Source: Halogeometricum pallidum JCM 14848
GTDB taxonomy: Archaea; Halobacteriota; Halobacteria; Halobacteriales; Haloferacaceae
DNA length: 64,000 nucleotides
Direction: 5' to 3'
NCBI RefSeq assembly: GCF_000337095.1
Contig: NZ_AOIV01000006.1
Span: 125,789-189,788, forward strand
The position numbers and the translations under genes were made by a program. The notes below the pieces were generated by a model that saw only the letters and a list, made by a program, of their open reading frames with translations, ran no database searches and was not told where the DNA came from. Positions 44,559 through 51,713 of this stretch are shown here, piece after piece. Within the stretch, counting starts at the first letter, position 1. Each line of letters begins with the position of its first letter.

Positions 44559-44876
44559 ATGGACCCGTGGGGATGGATCGTGGTCTACGCCGTCGGCCTC
44601 GCGATACTCCAGCTACTGGTGTATCGGTACCTGCTCAACGGCGACGACGAGGTGGGGTACGACCGGGTGTTCGGTGACAGGGACGACCGGCCCGACTCCG
44701 TCGCCTCCGGAAGCGACCGCGGCGGTCCGACCCGCGCGGCCCGCCTCGCGGCGCCCACCCGTAGCGAACGCCCCGGCGAGGACGCCGACGGCCGGTACTG
44801 CCCCCGGTGCGGCACGATGAACGAACCGGACCCGACGTTCGACCGCTGCTGGAACTGCTCGAATCGACTCGCCTGA
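44559..44876 (+). CDS. membrane-anchored zinc-ribbon protein
   Basis: A 105-residue protein: one N-terminal transmembrane helix (WIVVYAVGLAILQLLVYRYL), a charged disordered middle, and a C-terminal zinc ribbon with CPRCG and CWNCS. Such TM-plus-ribbon proteins are frequent in haloarchaea and their role is unknown. Followed by the Nmad3-like gene, possibly co-transcribed. Confidence 0.78.
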   Translation: MDPWGWIVVYAVGLAILQLLVYRYLLNGDDEVGYDRVFGDRDDRPDSVASGSDRGGPTRAARLAAPTRSERPGEDADGRYCPRCGTMNEPDPTFDRCWNCSNRLA

Positions 44877-44953
44877 CTCGACGGGCCAATCTCCCGGCCC
44901 TGTCCGGCGACCAACGAGACGCGCTTATCCGTTCGGGGCGCGCCGAAACGCTC

Positions 44954-45700
44954 GTGACCAGAGCCGTCGCCATCAACGTCGCTGCCAACGGCACGCTCCC
45001 GGGCGTCCGCGGCCCCGTCTACCCCGACGGGACGTTCGCGTACGTGCCCATTCCCGAGCGAGAACCGACGCGCCCGGACGCGTCGGTGCCGACGTACGCG
45101 AACCTCGACCCGCCCGTCGAACTCCCCGAGTCGGTCCGCGACGCCCGCGTCCACCTCGACCCGGAGTTCGCGGGCTACCCCCACTGCGAGCGCCACACCT
45201 ACGGCGACGAGCATGGGGTGAAGGCCGGTCCGCTCTCCCGCCTCGACGCGGGCGATTGGCTGTTCTTCTACGCCACGCTGGATTTCCATGCGGACCCGTC
45301 CGACGCCGCCGACGCGACGGACGCCGCGGACTACCTCGCGCCGGAGTGGGGCGCGTACGTCATCGGCGGCTTCGAGGTGGACCTCGCGCTCACCCCCGAG
45401 GAGTACGAGTCGCTCCCCGAGTCGGAGCGCGCCCGCTTCGCCAACAACGCGCACGTCAAGCGGGAGACGTTCGACGCCGAGGTGTTGGTCGCGGGCACCG
45501 ACCGCTCGGGGCTGTTTGACCGCGTCGTCCCCTTCTCCTCGCCCGAAGCAGGGGCCGAGGCCAACCGCATCGTCACCGACCTCTCGAACGACTCCGGGAA
45601 GGGCCCGTGGTGGCGGCGCGTCCTCCGCTTCGACGCCGAGGCGACGGCGACGCTCCTCGAACTGGTCGAGTCGAGGGAGTTCGGACCGTATCTCGACTGA
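44954..45700 (+). CDS. Nmad3-like protein (putative nucleotide modification-associated)
   Basis: A 248-residue protein whose N terminus, VTRAVAINVAANGTLPGVRG followed by PVYPDGTFAYVPIPE, resembles the Nmad3 family (nucleotide modification associated domain 3). Later there are H-rich and acidic patches (GYPHCERHTYGDEHGVKAG, FFYATLDFHADP) and a C-terminal helical segment. Nmad families were named from association with base-modification systems; their chemistry is unproven. GTG at 44954 is chosen because the domain starts there; an upstream ATG at 44807 would overlap the zinc-ribbon gene by 70 nt. Confidence 0.62.
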   Translation: MTRAVAINVAANGTLPGVRGPVYPDGTFAYVPIPEREPTRPDASVPTYANLDPPVELPESVRDARVHLDPEFAGYPHCERHTYGDEHGVKAGPLSRLDAGDWLFFYATLDFHADPSDAADATDAADYLAPEWGAYVIGGFEVDLALTPEEYESLPESERARFANNAHVKRETFDAEVLVAGTDRSGLFDRVVPFSSPEAGAEANRIVTDLSNDSGKGPWWRRVLRFDAEATATLLELVESREFGPYLD

Positions 45701-45766
45701 ATAGTGTCTAGATAGTAAACATTCTCCAAAGCGAATGCTTTTGTCCTCCGGCGGGGAGTCCCCGTC

Positions 45767-46228
45767 ATGGATGGATGGGAGTCCCCGCTCTCGCGCCGTC
45801 GCCTCCTCGCCGCCACCGCGGCGGGCGCGGCGGCCATCGCGGGGTGCGGGGGGACGAACGCGCGAAACGAACGGGCCGCGGCCCGGAAGAGCATGGGGTA
45901 CGTCCGCGTCGTGAACGAGGACGCGACGGACCACACGGTGCACGTCATGGCCGAACGGGAGGAGGAGGTGGCGTTCTGGTCGTCGTACGACCTCGGCCGG
46001 GCTACCAGCGCCTCCTCGCCGCTTCCGGTGGAGGGGCCGTGGGTCGACGACGGCGGCGCGTACACGCTGTACTTCCGCCTCGACGACGGCGAGGAGTGGA
46101 CGACGTTCGACACCGCGAGCACCGACTCCGACTGCTACGGGTTGGAGGTGCGCATCGAGGACGACGGCCTCGGCCTGTGGACCGAACAGCAACCGGCGGT
46201 GTGCCGGACGGAGACGACCACCGAGTAG
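45767..46228 (+). CDS. Tat-exported lipoprotein, unknown function
   Basis: A 153-residue protein with a twin-arginine signal S9-R-R-R-L-L followed by a hydrophobic alanine-rich stretch and a lipobox AIAGC27, so export by Tat and lipidation at C27 are predicted. The mature part is a small beta-sandwich-like domain (MGYVRVVNEDATDHTVHVMA, YTLYFRLDDGEEWTTFD). Many haloarchaeal lipoproteins use this route. No family assigned. Confidence 0.8.
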   Translation: MDGWESPLSRRRLLAATAAGAAAIAGCGGTNARNERAAARKSMGYVRVVNEDATDHTVHVMAEREEEVAFWSSYDLGRATSASSPLPVEGPWVDDGGAYTLYFRLDDGEEWTTFDTASTDSDCYGLEVRIEDDGLGLWTEQQPAVCRTETTTE

Positions 46229-46270
46229 CGACTCGGGGTGGGAGCGTCCGGGAGTAATGCGACGACCGGA

Positions 46271-46370
46271 GGGAGTGCGCCGACCGGGAGTTTCGGAAAC
46301 GAGCGGAGCGAGTGACCGAAACGTCGACGGAGGACCGAGGCGAGTCCGTCGGAAATTGAACCCCAGTAGC
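46271..46370 (-). repeat. partial, broken copy of tRNA-Gly 3' half
   Basis: The 19 bp gggagtgcgccgaccggga (46271-46289) exactly repeats the tRNA-Gly 3' acceptor and flank at 46482-46500. After an unrelated 60 bp, ggaaattgaaccccagtagc (46351-46370) resembles the adjoining T-arm part of the tRNA (ggaattgaaccc). It therefore looks like a degraded copy of the 3' half of the gene. The intervening DNA is rich in GAGCGAAGCGAGC-like palindromes. Confidence 0.6.
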
Positions 46371-46486
46371 TCGCTTCGCTCGCTCCCTGATTCGATTCCC
46401 TCGGCCCGCATCTCTTCGCTCCAGTAGACTCGGAGCCTTCGGCTCCTCGTCCGATTCCGTTCAGAAGATGCGACAAGCGGGGGGAG

Positions 46487-46557
46487 TGCGCCGACCGGGA
46501 ATTGAACCCGGACTATTAGCTTGGGAAGCTAATGTCCTACCATTGGACCATCGGCGC
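46487..46557 (-). tRNA. tRNA-Gly (anticodon CCC)
   Basis: A 71 nt cloverleaf on the minus strand. Acceptor GCGCCGA/TCGGCGC is fully paired with discriminator A. The anticodon stem TTAGC/GCTAA encloses TTCCCAA, giving CCC. D arm and T arm (CCGGG-TTCAATT-CCCGG) are normal. Fragments of both ends are repeated in the flanks. Confidence 0.96.
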
Positions 46558-46603
46558 GCTTCGTTTCACTCGCGCTTCGGGGTCAACCTCGCTTCGCTCG
46601 CTT

Positions 46604-46670
46604 GACCATCGGCGCTCACTTCGTTCGCTCCGTGCATCACCTCACTGCGTTCGGTGACGCATCGGCGCGC
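46604..46670 (-). repeat. partial repeats of tRNA-Gly 5' end
   Basis: The 12 bp gaccatcggcgc of the tRNA 5' end (46546-46557) recurs at 46604-46615, and catcggcgcgc (46549-46559) recurs at 46660-46670. They are separated by cgcttcgctcg-type palindromes. They look like remnants of duplication or recombination at the tRNA. Confidence 0.55.
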
Positions 46671-46814
46671 AACTGTAGATAGTTCTCCGGTCACACTTCA
46701 ACGTAGCGTTTCACCGACCTCCGTCCCGCCGCGGGACCGGAAACTGAACGCGCGTCCACGGAACTCCGTCGACGGGTGTTTATTAGTTCTCCGAGGTGGT
46801 AGCCTCGCCTGATT

Positions 46815-47642
46815 ATGGAAACCACCGTGCTGAGCGACACTGCTCCGTTGGACCTCCGCCTCTCGCCGGACGAACTGGAGACCACGCGCGACCACATCCT
46901 CGAATTCCTCCGGAGCATCGTGGACGACGCCGGCGCCGAGGGCGCCGTTCTCGGCCTCTCCGGCGGCATCGACAGCACGACCGTCGCCCACCTCGCCGTC
47001 GACGCCCTCAGCCGGAAGAACGTTCACGGGGTGGTGATGCCGAGCGAGGTGAACACGGATCAAAACATGAGCGACGCCGAACGCGTCGCCGAGGACCTGG
47101 GTATCGAGTACGACGTGGTCGAGATTCAGCCCATCGCTGAGGCCTTCTTCGACGCGTTCCCCGAAGCGGCCGACGACCGACTCGCCGCCGGAAACGTCTA
47201 CGTCCGAACGCGCGGCGTGCTGAACTACTTCGTCGCCAACGCCGAGGACAAGGTCGTCCTCGGGACTGGCAACCGCTCCGAGGGGTTGACGGGCTACTTC
47301 ACGAAGTACGGCGATCAGGCGGTCGACTGCAACCCCATCGGCAACCTCTACAAACAGCAGGTGCGGCAGTTGGCCGCCGCGATGGGCGTCGACGAGGACC
47401 TCGTGATGAAGACGCCGTCCGCGGAGATGTGGGAAGGCCACAGCGACGAGAGCGAGATGGGGCTGGATTACGACACGCTCGACGCCATCCTCGCGATGCA
47501 CGTCGACGGACCGCTCTCGAAGTCGGCCACCGTCGACCACCTCGGCGTGACCGACGACCAGGTCGACAGGGTCGTCGAACTGTACGAGAGAAGCGAGCAC
47601 AAACGGCACATGCCGCCCGCGCCGGAACCGCTCGACATCTGA
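46815..47642 (+). CDS. nadE: NAD+ synthase
   Basis: A 275-residue ATP-PPase that amidates nicotinic acid adenine dinucleotide to NAD+. PP-loop AVLGLSGGIDSTTVAHLA, and the NadE signatures VLGTGNRSEGLTGYFTKYGD and CNPIGNLYKQQVRQLA are clear. It has no glutaminase domain, so ammonia is the likely nitrogen donor. An AT-rich sequence (tttattagttctcc near 46779-46792) provides a promoter candidate. Confidence 0.95.
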   Translation: METTVLSDTAPLDLRLSPDELETTRDHILEFLRSIVDDAGAEGAVLGLSGGIDSTTVAHLAVDALSRKNVHGVVMPSEVNTDQNMSDAERVAEDLGIEYDVVEIQPIAEAFFDAFPEAADDRLAAGNVYVRTRGVLNYFVANAEDKVVLGTGNRSEGLTGYFTKYGDQAVDCNPIGNLYKQQVRQLAAAMGVDEDLVMKTPSAEMWEGHSDESEMGLDYDTLDAILAMHVDGPLSKSATVDHLGVTDDQVDRVVELYERSEHKRHMPPAPEPLDI

Positions 47643-47796
47643 GCGGGCGCGCCTCCCGCGCCTCCCGGACACGGCGACGACCCGCACCGGACGCGAACGT
47701 GCCGTCACACGGCGCGAATCCCCCGTCGTCTCTCGCTCGCGGTCCGGGACGGCTTCGAGCGATTGTTTCTCGACCGACTACCCACTCAGTTCTCTT

Positions 47797-48510
47797 TCAT
47801 TCTCGCCCGCCCTCTCTCGTCTCCCGGATGTCGTCGACGTATCGCCCGTGTAGTCGAGCGAACGCCTCGGCCTCGGCCCGTTCGCGCGTCTCGTCGTCCG
47901 CGTCGTCGCGCAGGCGTTCCTTTATCGCTCTGAGCGCGTCCGGGCGGTTCCCGGCTATCTCGTCGGCGACGGACCGCGGGTCGTCGACGACGCGGGAGAC
48001 GAGTCCCATCCGCCGGGCTTCCTCCGCGTCCACGGCGCGGCCCGAGAGCGCGAAGTCCAGCGCCTCGCCCTCGCCGACGATTCGGGGGAGGCGGACGGTG
48101 CCGCCCCACGCGCCGAACAGGCCGAAGCGGACGCCCGGTTCCGCGAACGTCGCCCGCGGGGTGGCGACGCGCACGTCGCAGGCGAGGGCGAGTTCGACGC
48201 CCCCGCCGCGGGCCGCGCCGTCGATTCCGGCGACGACGACGGCCGGCGCGTCGGCGATGGCCGTCGCGACCCGTTGGCCGCGGCGGGCGAACGCCTCAGG
48301 GGCCTCGAGGGTCGCCACGCTGTCGAGGTCCGCGCCGGCCGAGAAATGCCCGCCCGCCCCGCGGAGGTAGACCACCGGCGTCGCCTCGGGGTCCGCGCCC
48401 GCCACGGCCGCCGCCAGTTCGTCGAGGTCCGCGGGCCGAAGCGCGTTCCGTCGCTCGGGTCGGTCGACCGTCACGACGCGAACCGGTCCGTCCGCCGTCG
48501 TTCGAATCAT
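47797..48510 (-). CDS. enoyl-CoA hydratase/isomerase family protein
   Basis: A 237-residue crotonase-fold protein. Oxyanion-hole segments are GAGGHFSAGADLDSVATL and AGIDGAARGGGVELALACDV. Glu in GGGVELAL occupies the general-acid region, while the second catalytic Glu region reads FAEPGVRFGLFGAWGGTVRL. The presence of an SAGADL loop supports acyl-CoA binding. Exact reaction (hydratase, isomerase or other) cannot be fixed. It is divergent from the next gene by 60 bp. Confidence 0.85.
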   Translation of the reverse strand: MIRTTADGPVRVVTVDRPERRNALRPADLDELAAAVAGADPEATPVVYLRGAGGHFSAGADLDSVATLEAPEAFARRGQRVATAIADAPAVVVAGIDGAARGGGVELALACDVRVATPRATFAEPGVRFGLFGAWGGTVRLPRIVGEGEALDFALSGRAVDAEEARRMGLVSRVVDDPRSVADEIAGNRPDALRAIKERLRDDADDETRERAEAEAFARLHGRYVDDIRETREGGRE

Positions 48511-48570
48511 AGGCGTCCCTCCTGCGCGTTTTCCAAAGGTCTTTGCCCTTCCCGCCGTAACTCTCGGCTA

Positions 48571-49248
48571 ATGGACGACGCCGTGCGGGCCCGCAATGCC
48601 GCGCGTGAGGCGCTCGACGATATCGAGCCAGACCGCCTCCGTGAGGTGTTGTTCGACCGCCTCGCCGACGCCTCGATGACGCCGGGTGCGCTGACGATTC
48701 TGAGCGCCCGTGCGCTCGAACCCGGCGCGGACGCCGACGCCGATGGCCTCGCCGAACGCGCCGCGGGCGTCCAACTCATCTACGAGGGCCTCCGACTCAC
48801 GCGCACCTTAGCGCACGAGGAACCGTGGCTCAGCGGCGACGACGGGGACATCACCGGCGACTTGGACGTGGTCGCCGCCGACGTGCTGGTCTCCCGGGGA
48901 TTCTACGTGCTCGCTCGGACCGACGCCGCCGACCGCGCCGTCGAGGTGGTCCGCGCGTTCGGCCGCGATCAGACGCTCCGCCGGAAGCAGGACGCCGCCA
49001 ATACCGCCGACCGGAACCTCGAAGCGGACATCTTCACCCTCGCCGTCGTCGCCGGGACGACGGCCGTCGGCGGCGACGCCCCGCCCGCACTGCTCGAATA
49101 CGCCGCCGAACTCGCCCGCGAGTGCGACGCCGAGGAGACCCTCCCGCCCGCGACGACGGCGTTCTCCGATGCCACCACCGAGCGAATCGCGTCGCTGTCG
49201 GTCACCAGCACCACGGACGACCGGGTGCCGTCGTCGGCGGACCGGTGA
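48571..49248 (+). CDS. polyprenyl-synthase-like protein lacking the aspartate motifs
   Basis: A 225-residue helical protein. The segments AAGVQLIYEGLRLTRTLAHE and LDVVAADVLVSRGFYVLART align by pattern with the H-x2-S/T-L-x-H-D-D and A-G-D-x-L helices of trans-prenyl diphosphate synthases. The Mg-binding DDxxD is replaced (HEEPW), so it is probably not catalytic and may be a partner subunit, as in heterodimeric synthases. I believe this is a haloarchaeal family of unknown function; the fold assignment is inference. Confidence 0.6.
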   Translation: MDDAVRARNAAREALDDIEPDRLREVLFDRLADASMTPGALTILSARALEPGADADADGLAERAAGVQLIYEGLRLTRTLAHEEPWLSGDDGDITGDLDVVAADVLVSRGFYVLARTDAADRAVEVVRAFGRDQTLRRKQDAANTADRNLEADIFTLAVVAGTTAVGGDAPPALLEYAAELARECDAEETLPPATTAFSDATTERIASLSVTSTTDDRVPSSADR

Positions 49249-49330
49249 CTCTCGGTCGCGTGGAACTCCGTGACGTAGGCGGGTCGAATCGAAACGCCTA
49301 AAGACGAATCCGGACAACGACTGTATGCGT

Positions 49331-49402
49331 GCCTGGGTAGCTTAGCGGTAAAGCGCGTCCTTGGTAAGGACGAGAGCCCGGGTTCAAATCCCGGCCTAGG
49401 CT
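49331..49402 (+). tRNA. tRNA-Thr (anticodon GGU), attachment site of the element
   Basis: A 72 nt cloverleaf. Acceptor GCCTGGG/CCTAGGC pairs with one G-U. The anticodon stem CGTCC/GGACG encloses TTGGTAA (GGT). The T arm is CCCGG-GTTCAAAT-CCCGG. Its 3' third is repeated at 52795-52814. A hairpin tgcgcc-tgc-ggcgca follows directly at 49403-49417, probably a terminator supplied by the element. Confidence 0.96.
49377..49396. repeat. attL-like repeat inside tRNA-Thr
   Basis: This 20 bp part of the tRNA-Thr 3' end matches 52795-52814 except at position 49382 (G versus A). Integration in a tRNA 3' end keeps the tRNA functional, as here. Confidence 0.8.
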
Positions 49403-49480
49403 TGCGCCTGCGGCGCAGACTGTAATTGGCAGACAGCGCCCTTCTAGCATAAGTTTATCGCCTATTAGCGGCAGGAAGGC

Positions 49481-49550
49481 CACCCGTTTTCCGGCACGTT
49501 TCACCGGCAAACGGTGCCGGGAAAGGACACCCGTGAGCGCAGTCACCCGT
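49481..49550. repeat. element hairpin and three CACCCGT copies
   Basis: ccggcacgttt (49491-49501) and aaacggtgccgg (49509-49520) pair as an 11 bp stem with one bulge and a 7 nt loop, extendable by the flanking tttt/gaaa. The heptamer cacccgt occurs at 49481, 49528 and 49544 around it. It could be an excision/replication site or a terminator for the leftward genes. Confidence 0.5.
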
Positions 49551-49619
49551 CTGCGTGCGGTGGTTTCAGAGAATGAGCCGGTGTGACCGAATCTCATAGC
49601 AAGATATTACTTTTGGTTA

Positions 49620-50015
49620 TTACTGTGGCGCATTCCCTATAGGGTCGGTTTGTCGGAATCGCTGAATCGGACGGAAAACGTCACCACAACGTGAATTGTT
49701 CCTCTGTAGTTGACCCAAGAAGTAGACTCTTGCAGACTCGCCATCGGGAGCGGGAACGATAGTAGGGTGATAACAGAAGGCGTTTAGAGAGGTCTCGCCT
49801 TTGCCTATCGTCTCTACCTCTATCGGTCGGGATTCCATCTCGGGTTCGGTGTCGAACTCGCCGGTCACATCTGATACGAAGAAGGATACGGTCACTTCGT
49901 CGGAGTCATATTCTGCGGGAAGGAGGCTCACGCTATCGGCGTCAATGGGTATCTTGACGGTGTCTCCCACGGTGGCCCGAACCGACCGCCACCGATGGGG
50001 GATGGGTTCAATCAT
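49620..50015 (-). CDS. element protein of unknown function
   Basis: A 131-residue protein, MIEPIPHRWRSVRATVGDTV..., with a strand-rich middle (VKIPIDADSVSLLPAEYDSD, EVTVSFFVSDVTGEFDTEPE) and a basic C terminus. No signal peptide or known domain. It is downstream of the cyclin-box gene on the same strand with a 101 bp gap and likely in the same transcript. Start at the ATG where coding character begins; the upstream frame is arginine-rich and implausible. Confidence 0.55.
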   Translation of the reverse strand: MIEPIPHRWRSVRATVGDTVKIPIDADSVSLLPAEYDSDEVTVSFFVSDVTGEFDTEPEMESRPIEVETIGKGETSLNAFCYHPTIVPAPDGESARVYFLGQLQRNNSRCGDVFRPIQRFRQTDPIGNAPQ

Positions 50016-50116
50016 TGGGGTCGCTCTCGGTGGGTAGCGGACATAAGCCTGTCTCGTGTTCGGTAGCCCAATCCTGCGGGAACGCGCCGTCAATCCCGAA
50101 TAGGACGCTCCGTGGC

Positions 50117-50818
50117 TCAGATGGCCTCCTGAAGGGATACTTGGGCATCCAATACGTCCGAACCCTCGAAGCCGTCTGAGGCTTCTGGGTCGTCGTATTC
50201 GGGGGGTGTCAACGTCCCTACCACCAGTTCCTCTTCGTCCTCCTTCTCCACCATAGATAATACTGGACGGTTTATATACCCCTCCCCCCACCGGCTCCGT
50301 GCAAACCGGTTCTGTACCTTGCCATAGAGTCGGTGCCGCTGGCGCTCCGTCAGGCCAAGTCCGTCTGCGAGTTCTCGGAACGAAATTTCCGCGTTCGCCT
50401 CACCACAGGCAGGGTGAGTCTGTCGAATATCTCTCTCGTCAGAGTGGACGAGGTACGTACAGATGGCCCACGCTACGAACCGCTTGTCGATACCCCACTT
50501 GCGGAGGTCTTGGGAGAGAAAGAAGGAGACAGCGCGTTCCCGCTGAATCCGGCTCAGTTCGAGGCGAGCGGCGTAGTGTTCGATGAGGTTTCGGTTCTCG
50601 ACGTAGGTGTAGTACGAGCCGTTGTACCACTTCGGCCCGTTCCGTTTCCCGGCATCGACCTCGTCCTGATACTTCCAGTAAGCCCCCTTCCGAAGGTAGA
50701 GATAGTCCGCTCGGAAGTAGTCGTTCGCTTCCGACCAACCCTCGTAGCCGATTCTGGTCTCTCTGCGGGTGTCGGTCTTGACGAGATGCGTCGCTGTGTC
50801 TGTGGTTGCTATGGACAT
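50117..50818 (-). CDS. putative TFB/cyclin-box-like or rpo-epsilon-like regulator of the element
   Basis: A 233-residue protein. Residues 25-60 contain SEANDYFRADYLYLRKGAYW. Residues 80-175 look like a cyclin-box bundle (RLELSRIQRERAVSFFLSQD, KRFVAWAICTYLVHSDERD, then ISFRELADGLGLTERQRHRL with an HTH-like end). The C-terminal 50 residues are acidic. It recalls the haloarchaeal proteins annotated as RNA polymerase epsilon subunit; this is from memory and unverified. A transcription-factor-like role in controlling the element is inferred. ATG at 50818. Confidence 0.6.
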   Translation of the reverse strand: MSIATTDTATHLVKTDTRRETRIGYEGWSEANDYFRADYLYLRKGAYWKYQDEVDAGKRNGPKWYNGSYYTYVENRNLIEHYAARLELSRIQRERAVSFFLSQDLRKWGIDKRFVAWAICTYLVHSDERDIRQTHPACGEANAEISFRELADGLGLTERQRHRLYGKVQNRFARSRWGEGYINRPVLSMVEKEDEEELVVGTLTPPEYDDPEASDGFEGSDVLDAQVSLQEAI

Positions 50819-51253
50819 AGTACTCCGGGGCCACCGGGACGCGCCGCTCAGCACCGTTCTCTCGGTAGTTCCCCCCTCCCGACTGCGTCAGCGGATATAG
50901 CCCTGCTGAAGTAGGCAACCGGAGCCGGGCATCTGGACGCCGAACCAACACCGTCTCTCCGGACGAATAACGCCTTCCCGCCGCATATAGCACGCCGAGA
51001 AGCCCTTACGCGCCCGAAGAAATTCCCATCACCGCGAGGCAGGTAACGTAGGTCAGGAAGCCCCCTTCCAGAGTGGTGTAATAACCGGCCCGGCGTTCCC
51101 GCTGGGTTCGACTCGGTTGAGCGCAGTCCTTTGCCTATGAAGGATTGCGGGTAGTCGGGCGTTGGGTAGGTGAACTGAGCGAAATCCGCCTTGTAGTGTT
51201 CATAGTCTTTAGCCATCAGAAAACACTTAATGACTCTCTTAGTTGTGTGGCCC
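50819..51253. other. element intergenic region
   Basis: Apart from the doubtful ORF, this 435 bp holds the divergent promoters of the cyclin-box gene (leftward) and the lipoprotein gene (rightward; acttaatgac at 51225-51234 lies about 22-30 bp before its GTG, fitting leaderless transcription). No repeats stand out. Confidence 0.35.
50848..51216 (-). CDS. doubtful element ORF
   Basis: A possible 122-residue product starting MAKDYEHYKADFAQFTYPTP, whose first 30 residues look natural but whose remainder (rich in Arg, Gly and Ser without hydrophobic pattern) looks like noncoding frame. A start near 51216 would be divergent from the lipoprotein gene. It may be a short or frameshifted gene rather than the full frame. 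Confidence 0.25.
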   Translation of the reverse strand: MAKDYEHYKADFAQFTYPTPDYPQSFIGKGLRSTESNPAGTPGRLLHHSGRGLPDLRYLPRGDGNFFGRVRASRRAICGGKALFVRRDGVGSASRCPAPVAYFSRAISADAVGRGELPRERC

Positions 51254-51652
51254 GTGAAGTCACGAATTGGTTCCCTGTTGCTACTTGCCCTGCTGGTCAC
51301 TTTTGCCGGCTGTGCAGGGATTGGTAGCACCGGCCCTGACGTTACCGAGGAAGAAGCGAGAGAACAAGCGCTCAGCGCTGAAGAAACTCGTGTAACCCAA
51401 GCGTTGGAGAACGCGAGTTACGTCACCAGCAGTAGCGTCGGTACCTACGCCGAACCCAACGCAACCGTCGTGAACAGCAACAGTTCGGGCGTCGAAGTTC
51501 GGGTGAAAATGCCGTATTCGTATGAATACAGTTGTGAGAGCGGTTCCAGCGGGGCGGTTGACGGTCTGAAAACGAACGTGGTCTATCAAGTGACTGATTC
51601 CACCGTTTCCGTCACGACAATCACAGAGAACATACGAAACGCCTGTGCCTGA
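51254..51652 (+). CDS. element-encoded lipoprotein
   Basis: A 132-residue protein from GTG 51254: MKSRIGSLLLLALLVTFAGC is a signal peptide with a lipobox (TFAGC20). The mature part is Ser/Thr/Asn-rich with a helix (EEEAREQALSAEETRVTQAL) and strands, plus several N-glycosylation sequons and two further cysteines. Export to the membrane surface is predicted. Surface lipoproteins on mobile elements may act in entry exclusion or attachment; here that is speculation. An ATG at 51230 gives a less typical leader. Confidence 0.7.
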   Translation: MKSRIGSLLLLALLVTFAGCAGIGSTGPDVTEEEAREQALSAEETRVTQALENASYVTSSSVGTYAEPNATVVNSNSSGVEVRVKMPYSYEYSCESGSSGAVDGLKTNVVYQVTDSTVSVTTITENIRNACA

Positions 51653-51677
51653 ACACATATCGGGCCGCTGTTCAGAT

Positions 51678-51706
51678 TCCCCCTTTGCTAACGGGGTGAA
51701 GGGGGA
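51678..51706. terminator. bidirectional terminator-like stem
   Basis: tccccctt (51678-51685) and aaggggga (51699-51706) form an 8 bp stem with a 13 nt loop between the stop codons of the convergent lipoprotein and integrase genes. Confidence 0.45.
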
Positions 51707-51713
51707 TACGGGC

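Noticed and set aside
50439-50993. Minus-strand frame overlapping the cyclin-box gene
   Set aside because: It is the same DNA in another frame, with irregular composition; the cyclin-box frame has the natural hydrophobic pattern.
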